Shown: positions 1 through 6,018 of the stretch, piece by piece
How the letters are laid out: every line of letters starts with the position of its first letter
How positions within the stretch are numbered: the first letter of the stretch is position 1
Origin: Gemmataceae bacterium
Lineage (GTDB): Bacteria; Planctomycetota; Planctomycetia; Gemmatales; Gemmataceae
Assembly: GCA_025056835.1 (NCBI GenBank)
Contig: JANWVS010000011.1
Span: forward strand, 1 to 13,005
Direction: 5' to 3'
Length of the DNA stretch: 13,005 bases
Made by a program: the position numbers and the translations under genes
Notes under the pieces: model-generated
What the model was told of the DNA's origin: nothing
What the model saw: the letters and a program-made list of their open reading frames with translations, nothing else
Database searches by the model: none

Positions 1-1338
1 ATGCACGCGCCCCGGCCTGCATCGTGGAAGTGGACTGTCTGCGGCCTGCTGCTGCTGGCAACGATGCTCAACTACATGGACCGGCAGACGTTGGCGCAGC
101 TCGCCAAGACCATTTGCGACGAATACGATCTCTCGAATCAGCAATACGGTCTGCTCGGCATGGGCTTCGGCCTGGCCTTCGCCGCCGGAGCGCTCGTCTT
201 CGGTTTCCTGGTCGATCGCTTCAGCATTCTTTGGCTTTATCCGACGGTCTTGATCGGTTGGTCGCTCGCCGGGATCGCCACCGGCTACGCCGACGGCCTC
301 GGCCGCCTGTGGCTGACCGCCCTGGGGGCCTGGGACGACTCCACCGCCGCCCGGACCACGGGGGCCTATTACGGCTTCATGGCGTGCCGGGTCGCCCTCG
401 GTTTCTTCGAAGCGGGGCACTGGCCCTGCGCCCTGGTGACGGCCCAACGGATCTTGGCGCGGCAGGACCGCTCCTTCGGCAACAGCATCCTGCAAAGCGG
501 CGCCGCCCTTGGCGCGATCCTCACCCCGCAGATCGTCACGCTGCTGGTTGTCACGACGCCGGGCGACGCGGGGCCGGTGCCGGCGGCCGGCGGCTGGCGG
601 CCGCCGTTTGTCGTCATTGGCCTGGCGGGGATGTTGTGGATCGTGCCGTGGCTGGGGCTGGTTCGGCCGCGCGACCTGGCGCGCCCGGCCGAGGCCGTGG
701 ACCCCGACGTCGTCCAACCCGCCAATGCACCGCCGGAGGCGTTCGGACGGCGGTTCGCGGTGCTCGTGATCATCGTGTTGGCCATCAACGCGACCTGGCA
801 GCTCTTCCGCGAATGGCTGCCGAAGTTTCTTCAGGACCCGCCGCACAGCTACACCCTCGCCGAGGCGGGCTATTTTATTTCGGCGTATTATGTCGCCACC
901 GACCTCGGCTGCTTGGCGGCCGGCTATGCCGTCAAGCGGCTCGCAGGCGGCGGCTGGCGGGTCCACTCGGCCCGGCTGCTGGTTTTCGCCGTTTGTTCAG
1001 TGATGACCATGCTGAGCGTGACGGCCGCTTTTCTACCCCGGGGACCGGTGTTGATTGGCGTGCTGTTGATCGTCGGCGCCGGCGCCCTGGGCCTTTTTCC
1101 CAATTACTACGCCCTGACGCAGGACCTTTCGCACAAACACCAAGGCAAGCTCGTGGGTGTGCTCGGGGCCGTGGCCTGGCTGGGGTCGTCGCCTCTCCAG
1201 CCCGTGGCCGGCTGGACCGTCGATCAGACCGGCTCGTACGCGGCGTTGATCGTGATGGCGGGGCTGGCGCCCTTACCGGCGGTCTTGGCGTTGTGGCTGT
1301 TTTGGGAACGACCGACGCCGCGGCGGCGTACCCTTTGA
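1..1338 (+). CDS. MFS transporter, ACS/hexuronate-like family
   Basis: A 445-residue inner-membrane secondary transporter, most like the anion:cation symporter (ACS) branch of the major facilitator superfamily, whose members import hexuronates, glucarate and similar organic anions. The protein is a series of hydrophobic helices consistent with 12 membrane segments. ACS-type marks are NYMDRQ in helix 1 (residues 24-29), the loop 2-3 motif with VDR at 71-73, and GFFEAGHWP (134-142), which matches the GxxEGxxWP motif of hexuronate transporters. A polar insert of about 25 residues (WDDSTAARTTGAYYG) lies between helices 3 and 4. The ATG is the first base of the window, so the upstream ribosome binding site cannot be seen and a start further upstream is possible. 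The gene converges on the mscS-like gene with 56 bp between the stop codons. The family is secure; the substrate is inference. Confidence 0.9.
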   Translation: MHAPRPASWKWTVCGLLLLATMLNYMDRQTLAQLAKTICDEYDLSNQQYGLLGMGFGLAFAAGALVFGFLVDRFSILWLYPTVLIGWSLAGIATGYADGLGRLWLTALGAWDDSTAARTTGAYYGFMACRVALGFFEAGHWPCALVTAQRILARQDRSFGNSILQSGAALGAILTPQIVTLLVVTTPGDAGPVPAAGGWRPPFVVIGLAGMLWIVPWLGLVRPRDLARPAEAVDPDVVQPANAPPEAFGRRFAVLVIIVLAINATWQLFREWLPKFLQDPPHSYTLAEAGYFISAYYVATDLGCLAAGYAVKRLAGGGWRVHSARLLVFAVCSVMTMLSVTAAFLPRGPVLIGVLLIVGAGALGLFPNYYALTQDLSHKHQGKLVGVLGAVAWLGSSPLQPVAGWTVDQTGSYAALIVMAGLAPLPAVLALWLFWERPTPRRRTL

Positions 1339-1394
1339 TCGCTTGCGAAGCTACAGCGACGCTGCTCTTGCCCTGCCAAGGATCGGCGGCGCTT

Positions 1395-3071
1395 CTAGGC
1401 AGCTGCCTTGGCCTTCGCCTGGCGTTCGTCGAGCACTTGCTTGAGCAAACGGCGATATTCCAACTGCATCGCCTGGTGGGTCCCTGGTTGAACTTTGGTG
1501 ACGGCGCGGACGGTCATGTCGCCGGGAGTCAAGTCGACCAACGCCTTAATCACGGTCTCGGCCAAGACCTCGCGGCGTTGGGCCCGGAGGCGGCGGCCGG
1601 CTTCCGTCATGTCGTGCACGAGTTGTTCGAGGTTGGCGCTGATCGGAGCCTTGTAGTCGACCACCGCGTTGATGTATCCTTTGGAAAAGTTGACGACGTT
1701 TTTCACCTGGCCGTTGGGGATGATAAAGAGCTTGCCGTTGTCGTCGCGAATGTGGGTCGTGCGAATCCCGACGGCCTCGACGCGGCCTTGGGCCTCGCCG
1801 ATTTGCACCACGTCGCCCACGAGAAACTGGTTTTCGAACAAGATGAAAAAGCCGGAAACCAGGTCGGTCACCAGGCTCTGAGCACCCAATCCCACGGCCA
1901 GGCCGAGCAGACCGGCCCCGGCGAGGATGTGGTTGCGTCCCGGCAGCTGGCAGATTTCCAACATCACCATCACCGATCCGAAATAGAGTACGTACTGGCT
2001 GACCGATTCGAGCAGCGGCACCAGCGTCTGCCCCTTTTGGTCGACCGGCCGGTCGGTGCGGTACAGGCCGAACGCCTCGTGAATCAACACGTGGGCCAGC
2101 TCGATGAGCACGCGAGTGACGAAAAAGATGCCGATGCACTTGACGATATTGTCGCCGTAGTCCTCGACGAACGCCACGCCGCGAAAGAGCGCCACTGCCC
2201 GCGTGGAAGCGTAGATCCAAACGGCTGCCTCGAAGCACTTCTGGCCAAAAGGAAACAGCCGGGCCACATGCTCCCAATAGCGGCGGAGGGCACTGGCGGC
2301 AAAGCGGCGGTTCCCCAAGCGCGTCAGGACGCGAAAGATGGTGCTGCACGCCAACGTCGCCAGCCGCGCGGCCGTGACGATGGCCAACAAACGCAACAAG
2401 AACAAAACGATGATGTCGGCCGTCGGCCAATCGAGTACGGCACCGGCACCCCACAGCCCGCCCAAGACCGCCGCCGCAAGGCAAAACCGCTCCAGCAAGC
2501 CAAACCACCGGTGCGTCGTCTCTTCGACACGTACGCGCTCTGGCAACGCACTCGCCGGCAGGGCCGCGCCCGGCGTAGCGACCTCGGATGGCGGCACGTC
2601 CCTCCCGGCTTCTTCCTCCAGCGCGCGCAGGGCATACGCTTCCGCCAAGCGGATGCCCCGCCGTACCAGCCCCAGGGTCAACCACACCAGGGCCGCCAAA
2701 GCGCCTAACTTGGCCCCGGTCCACGCTAGTACCAGCAGCTGCGGTCCCGCCAAATGACGATACCAGGCCTCGAGATCTGGCCGGACATCACGACCCAGCA
2801 CATGGTAAACCGTCGCCGACGCCATCGCGGCGGCTACGGCCACCAGCGTGACCCAGAACATCAACGCCCGCGTTCGCCGCTTGGCCTCCTCCCCCACACG
2901 CTCGAGCCACGACAATCCGGTCCAGCGCACCAAGGAATCGCTGCCGTGCAACAACAACTTGCGCACGACGAACGACACCACCAGAATGGCTGCCAAAATG
3001 ACGTGAACGGCGACAAGGTTCGCCAGCAAACGGTCGTCCAGCGCCTCGCCGACCTGGATGAGCAAGTCCAT
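1395..3071 (-). CDS. MscS-family mechanosensitive ion channel
   Basis: A 558-residue small-conductance mechanosensitive channel homologue that would release solutes from the cytoplasm on hypo-osmotic shock. The N-terminal ~385 residues hold several hydrophobic segments (for example residues 17-42, 90-115, 190-240 and 285-380), more than the three of E. coli MscS, so it is a larger MscS-like protein. The pore helix and beta domain are clear: the Gly/Ala-rich stretch LLGLAVGLGAQSLVTDL begins at residue 388, FENQFLVGDVV follows at 412-422, and the family signature LFIIPNG is at about 448-454. The C-terminus is a short Lys/Ala-rich tail. The start is supported by AAGGAGG (3077-3083) five bases before the ATG. 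A TTGACA-type promoter lies just upstream. The family is certain; the gating and ion preference are not known. Confidence 0.95.
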   Translation of the reverse strand: MDLLIQVGEALDDRLLANLVAVHVILAAILVVSFVVRKLLLHGSDSLVRWTGLSWLERVGEEAKRRTRALMFWVTLVAVAAAMASATVYHVLGRDVRPDLEAWYRHLAGPQLLVLAWTGAKLGALAALVWLTLGLVRRGIRLAEAYALRALEEEAGRDVPPSEVATPGAALPASALPERVRVEETTHRWFGLLERFCLAAAVLGGLWGAGAVLDWPTADIIVLFLLRLLAIVTAARLATLACSTIFRVLTRLGNRRFAASALRRYWEHVARLFPFGQKCFEAAVWIYASTRAVALFRGVAFVEDYGDNIVKCIGIFFVTRVLIELAHVLIHEAFGLYRTDRPVDQKGQTLVPLLESVSQYVLYFGSVMVMLEICQLPGRNHILAGAGLLGLAVGLGAQSLVTDLVSGFFILFENQFLVGDVVQIGEAQGRVEAVGIRTTHIRDDNGKLFIIPNGQVKNVVNFSKGYINAVVDYKAPISANLEQLVHDMTEAGRRLRAQRREVLAETVIKALVDLTPGDMTVRAVTKVQPGTHQAMQLEYRRLLKQVLDERQAKAKAAA

Positions 3072-3099
3072 GACGCCCTCCTTGGCGACAACCGTGTGT

Positions 3100-3129
3100 A
3101 GCGTAACCTCGCTGTGGAAAACGTGTCAA
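3100..3129 (-). promoter_or_regulatory. Candidate sigma-70-type promoter of the mscS-like gene
   Basis: On the minus strand a perfect TTGACA (3129-3124) is followed after 18 bases by TACGCT (3105-3100). The -10 keeps the three most conserved positions (T, A and final T) but is otherwise weak. It would give a leader of roughly 20-25 bases ending in the AAGGAGG site of the mscS-like gene. Inferred from consensus only. Confidence 0.45.
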
Positions 3130-3303
3130 GCCGGAAGCGGTCTGATGAAGGGGCGGGGTCTACCCAAATTCTCTGGAGACCGGCTGAATCCCCACAGGCT
3201 CCTGACGGTACCGCGCCGCTTCCCAATCGGCCTTGATGCCGCTGGCGCTTGCGGGACTTCGCCGGTAGGACATTACGGCGCTGCTAGCAGCCAACGATCC
3301 GGC
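3130..3303. other. Intergenic region between mscS-like gene and RHS remnant
   Basis: No gene is visible on either strand here. The stretch holds a 12-base perfect palindrome, GCTGCTAGCAGC (3280-3291), close to the point where the RHS remnant breaks off. No T-tract follows it on either strand, so it is not a standard terminator. No terminator for the RHS island is seen before the mscS-like promoter, so transcription reading out of the island could enter the channel gene. Confidence 0.4.
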
Positions 3304-3606
3304 TCAAGTGCCGCACCTCGGGCATTCCCCGCCGGCGGCGAAGCCGAGCGGGTCTTGGGTCGTCCAGCGGCCGGTCGTCGGGTCGAGGTAGCGGGCGCGG
3401 TTGTAGTAGAGGCCGGTCTCGGCATCGAACTCGCGCGAGGCGAACAGGATCGGCGAGCCGACGACGCCAGTCGTCGGGTCGAATTGCGCCACGATGTTGC
3501 CGAAGGCGTCGTAGGCGATCTGGTCGAGGAGGGCACCGCTCTCGTCCTGCACCAGCCGCACCGACTTGAGGTGGTCGGTCAGTAGACTTCCGGAGTTGTC
3601 CGACGG
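3304..3606 (-). pseudogene. RHS core remnant (third cassette, tip lost)
   Basis: The minus-strand frame from 3606 to the stop at 3304 encodes a piece of RHS core. It begins abruptly with LLTDHLKSVRLVQDESG and continues through SREFDAETGLYYNRARYLD and TGRWTTQDPLGFAAG. It then leaves the family just where the other copies continue with DANLYRYVGN, and stops after a few unrelated residues. There is no upstream YD-repeat region, no DPSGL end of the core and no tip domain. The open frame has no convincing start codon; the first in-frame GTG is internal to the core. It lies about 80 bp after the immunity-like gene, where the next orphan cassette of an RHS array would sit. I read it as a dead cassette whose tip and immunity gene were deleted. 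It may still serve as a recombination target. Confidence 0.8.
3331..3450 (-). repeat. RHS core repeat, copy A
   Basis: DNA repeat shared with 4819-5000 and 6636-6819. All three copies contain near-identical stretches, for example the part reading gtccagcggccggt and, after a short variable gap, gggtcgaggtagcgggcg on the plus strand. Copies A and C also match beyond the gaacaggat end into the TDHL-coding part of the core. Copy A lacks the DANLYRYVGN to DPSGL end. Confidence 0.8.
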
Positions 3607-3687
3607 CTAAAGTAACTTGCAGACCGTTGCGCACTGCCCGCGAACCGCGATCCAGAAGCTTCAAGGGATCGGTTGCATCAAGTTTGA

Positions 3688-3936
3688 TTATGTCCCGGGT
3701 GCGTGCCAATCCACATCTGGGATGACAACCCATTGGTGCTCTTGGATGCCATAATCCTGTGCACAGGCACGCTTCGCCATGGCCAAATCACTTTGAAGTA
3801 TATCGATGTACGGTTCAGTTGATTCAGGACTCTCCAGCACATTCACATAGACGCCCTCGCTTCGCTCTTCGAGCACAACCCGATACGCTCCAGGCCGGTT
3901 TGCGATTGCCTCGTACGTCATGAATCTCAACCTCAT
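3688..3936 (-). CDS. Small immunity-like protein paired with orphan RHS tip
   Basis: An 82-residue soluble protein with no signal peptide or membrane segment. It has a likely beta-hairpin start (GAYRVVLEERSEGVYVNVLE), an acidic middle, and the conserved-looking pattern DILQSDLAMAKRACAQDYGI followed by a Trp-containing tail. Its ATG overlaps the stop of the upstream RHS tip gene as ATGA (3933-3936), so the two are translationally coupled. Small size, net acidity and direct coupling behind an RHS C-terminal domain are the usual properties of a cognate immunity protein. I recall similar small proteins with an LQxDLxxAKxxAxxxFGI pattern but cannot place it in a named family. The DNA is more AT-rich than the flanking chromosome. 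That it neutralises the tip encoded just upstream is inferred from position. Confidence 0.7.
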   Translation of the reverse strand: MRLRFMTYEAIANRPGAYRVVLEERSEGVYVNVLESPESTEPYIDILQSDLAMAKRACAQDYGIQEHQWVVIPDVDWHAPGT

Positions 3937-5021
3937 CCGCCAAATGGCAACCGATGCTGTCCCGGAATCGCGTCAACCCACCGCTGCCTAGCGGCATCCC
4001 ACACTTCAAAGTGTGCATGAGGAGGAGGCGTTCCCGGTCCCGCATAATCGATACGAAATCGCCTGAGACCATCCTCACTTAATATAACGAAACCTCTCGA
4101 ATCATCTCGCAAAATCCGAGCTCGCGGGCCAAGCCAGGCGATAATTGTGTCACTGACTTGAGCCAAGAGATTTCTTGGCGTTCCGCTGGGCGGGCTTGCT
4201 GTGCCATTAGCGCCAAGCCCAGTGCCGTTGCCGCTCCCGGAACCTCCGCTGGCAGGCGCGGTCGGCGTTGTCGCGGTCGCCGGGCGAGCGGGGTTGGGAC
4301 CGCCTGCTCCGTTCGTAGCCGGCACACGCGGCCCTGCCGGCGCTGGCCGTGGCGGTAGAGTTCGCCAGGCGAGATAGTTGCCGGCCAGGCCCAGCACGCC
4401 GCTGCTAAGCTGCGTGATATTTTCGACACTTGGCCGATCGTTGACAATGCCAACACCTCCTCGAACGGCGCAAACACCGTTGCCCAAGAAATCGTACCCC
4501 AACAGAACCCGCCCCACTCCGCCGATGATCCCTGACGCTTGCGCTGTGGCGCCCGAAGCCCCGGCAATACCGACGGAGCCCAACACCCCATAGATCGACT
4601 CCGAGACGTAGTAGGGAGTGTCTCTCGCGTTATCGGGAACCCGATACGGTTCCACCCGATTGCCGTTTCCGAGCGTCACGACACTCCACACGGCGTTGGC
4701 GAGTCCGTTCGCCACCGCCGCATTGTCCCTCAGAGTGATTTGTAGGACTCGATGCGGGTCGGTGTTCCATCCTCCACCATCTCGAATGCCAGGAATCGCC
4801 ACCAAAGGATTAATTTGAAGCCCGCTCGGGTCGGTAGCCATCGTGGTCATGTTGCCGACGTAGCGATACAGATTCGCATCGCCTGCCGCGAAGCCGAGCG
4901 GGTCTTGCGTGGTCCAGCGGCCGGTGGTGGGGTCGAGGTAGCGGGCGCGGTTGAAGTACAGCCCGGTCTCGGCGTCGAACTGGCGCGAGGTGAACAGGAT
5001 AAGTCTCCGCCGTCCCCACAT
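3933..5021 (-). CDS. Orphan RHS tip: truncated RHS core with C-terminal toxin-like domain
   Basis: From the ATG at 5021 this is 362 residues. RHS homology starts abruptly at residue 8 (ILFTSRQFDAETGLYFNRAR), runs through TGRWTTQDPLGFAAGDANLY and ends at DPSGL (64-68). A hydrophobic or Gly/Ala-rich region follows (about 120-215), then a Pro/Ala/Gly/Ser-rich linker (about 220-285). The last domain (289-362) contains RRFRIDY, PPPHAHFEVWD with His335 and His337, and a final His356. The paired His/acid pattern suggests a small nuclease-like toxin, but I cannot name the family. The frame stays open upstream to 5273, overlapping the FGE-like gene. I chose 5021 because homology begins there, but no ribosome binding site precedes it, so the cassette may be silent unless recombined onto the full RHS gene. 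It overlaps the immunity-like gene by ATGA. Confidence 0.7.
   Translation of the reverse strand: MWGRRRLILFTSRQFDAETGLYFNRARYLDPTTGRWTTQDPLGFAAGDANLYRYVGNMTTMATDPSGLQINPLVAIPGIRDGGGWNTDPHRVLQITLRDNAAVANGLANAVWSVVTLGNGNRVEPYRVPDNARDTPYYVSESIYGVLGSVGIAGASGATAQASGIIGGVGRVLLGYDFLGNGVCAVRGGVGIVNDRPSVENITQLSSGVLGLAGNYLAWRTLPPRPAPAGPRVPATNGAGGPNPARPATATTPTAPASGGSGSGNGTGLGANGTASPPSGTPRNLLAQVSDTIIAWLGPRARILRDDSRGFVILSEDGLRRFRIDYAGPGTPPPHAHFEVWDAARQRWVDAIPGQHRLPFGG
4819..5000 (-). repeat. RHS core repeat, copy B
   Basis: Second copy of the RHS core repeat. It covers the stretch from the ILF codons to DPSGL and matches 6636-6819 along its length with scattered changes. On the plus strand homology ends sharply at gaacaggat (4992-5000), and the next bases (aagtctccgcc) are unrelated to the other copies. 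Confidence 0.85.
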
Positions 5022-5145
5022 CAGCCATGCACCATCGGCCGCACCCCCGCGCGCCGTGGCCAAGCGCGCCGTATCCCAGATAGCCGTGTTTTGGCGGCAC
5101 GAATATCTTTCTCCGCAAACTGTGTACACGGGACGGTAACTAGAT
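5022..5145. other. Junction segment between FGE-like gene and orphan RHS cassette
   Basis: This stretch lies between the FGE-like stop and the first RHS-homologous codons of the orphan cassette. It is open on the minus strand in the cassette frame, but its translation resembles nothing in RHS proteins. It contains a locally GC-rich part with gcgcgccgtggccaagcgcg. No promoter, ribosome binding site or terminator is convincing. It is probably the scar of the recombination that brought the cassette in. Confidence 0.4.
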
Positions 5146-6012
5146 TCAACTTTCTGTATTGACGAAACTGAAACTGACACGAAACCCAATAGTAAAATTC
5201 GAGGAATCCTCAGGATAGCACCGATAAGACAAGGCAGTGCAATCTGAAGCTCGGCTTCCCCATGCGCCACCACATATTACCCTTCCAGCGTATTCATCCG
5301 CACTCAGGCACGCTGTGTCACACCATTCGAATACGTTACCATGCATGTCATACAATCCCCAAGCATTTGGAAGTTTCTGGGCGACTGGATGAGGCTCGCC
5401 TCCGCTATTGCCCTCGTACCATCCGACACTTGCTAAAGCATTTTCCCCATTGCCGCTGTAATATTCAGACGACGTTCCCGCACGACAAGCATACTCCCAT
5501 TCTGTTGAGGTCGGCAGTCGCACCTTCTGTCCAGTAATCTCGCTCAATCGCCGACAGTATTCCACGCAGTCGGCCCATAAAACGCCTTCAACGGGATTAT
5601 CGTCATTTTCAAAATAGCTCGGATTGACAGGCATCAAACGTTTCCACTGCGCCTGAGTGATCGGCGTATTGGACATGTAAAACGCTCGCGTTGGCAAGGG
5701 CCCCCGCGGCTTGTCAAACTGAGAGCCCGATAGGGCCCTTGCCAGCGGAATAAAATTAAACGTAATACCCAAGCAGTTGGTAAAACACGGCACCAATGGT
5801 GTGATTCCCGAGGCGAGCAATCGTTGCAGCCTGCGCTCATTTTCTAGACGCTTTGGGTCGACGGCATCTTGTCCAAGTAACGTATATGACAATAGCAATA
5901 TCTCCCCGCGAATGTCTCCCAGCTTCATCAATTGCGTAGCAAGCTGGAAGGCAGCAGCTGGGTTACGTGGAATGTCATTCAGCAAATGTTCAATTTCAGT
6001 TGTGCTATCCAT
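5146..6012 (-). CDS. FGE-sulfatase (SUMF1/EgtB-like) domain protein with TIGR02996-like N-terminus
   Basis: A 288-residue protein. Residues ~1-70 resemble the planctomycete TIGR02996 repeat-companion domain (LGDIRGEILLLSYTLLGQ, then an Arg/Glu-rich helix). Residues ~80-285 are a formylglycine-generating-enzyme (FGE) fold: ITQAQW (118-123), RLPTSTEWEYACRAG (165-179), NAWGLYDMHGNVFEW (216-230), GGAW (248-251) and GFR (276-278). Of the two active-site cysteines of true FGE, the first is Ser (253) and the second is kept (Cys258), so sulfatase-activating chemistry is unlikely. Many family members of this type are uncharacterised. There is no signal peptide, so it is probably cytoplasmic. Its ATG lies 6 bp after the RHS stop codon, where an immunity gene would be expected. 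Base composition is visibly more AT-rich than the RHS core. Its function with the RHS protein is unknown. Confidence 0.88.
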   Translation of the reverse strand: MDSTTEIEHLLNDIPRNPAAAFQLATQLMKLGDIRGEILLLSYTLLGQDAVDPKRLENERRLQRLLASGITPLVPCFTNCLGITFNFIPLARALSGSQFDKPRGPLPTRAFYMSNTPITQAQWKRLMPVNPSYFENDDNPVEGVLWADCVEYCRRLSEITGQKVRLPTSTEWEYACRAGTSSEYYSGNGENALASVGWYEGNSGGEPHPVAQKLPNAWGLYDMHGNVFEWCDTACLSADEYAGRVICGGAWGSRASDCTALSYRCYPEDSSNFTIGFRVSFSFVNTES

Positions 6013-6018
6013 CTCTTT

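Noticed and set aside
1339..1394. Bidirectional terminator between the transporter and the channel genes
   Set aside because: Only tiny hairpins (such as CAGCG/CGCTG) and no T-tract on either strand.
24..2708. Very long plus-strand open frame running through the transporter and antisense to the channel gene
   Set aside because: Its translation is Arg/Gly/Ala-rich noise without domains. It overlaps two clear genes (transporter in another frame, MscS on the other strand); long spurious frames are expected at this GC content.
5146..6012. True formylglycine-generating enzyme or sulfatase maturase
   Set aside because: The first of the two active-site cysteines is Ser and no sulfatase gene is nearby.
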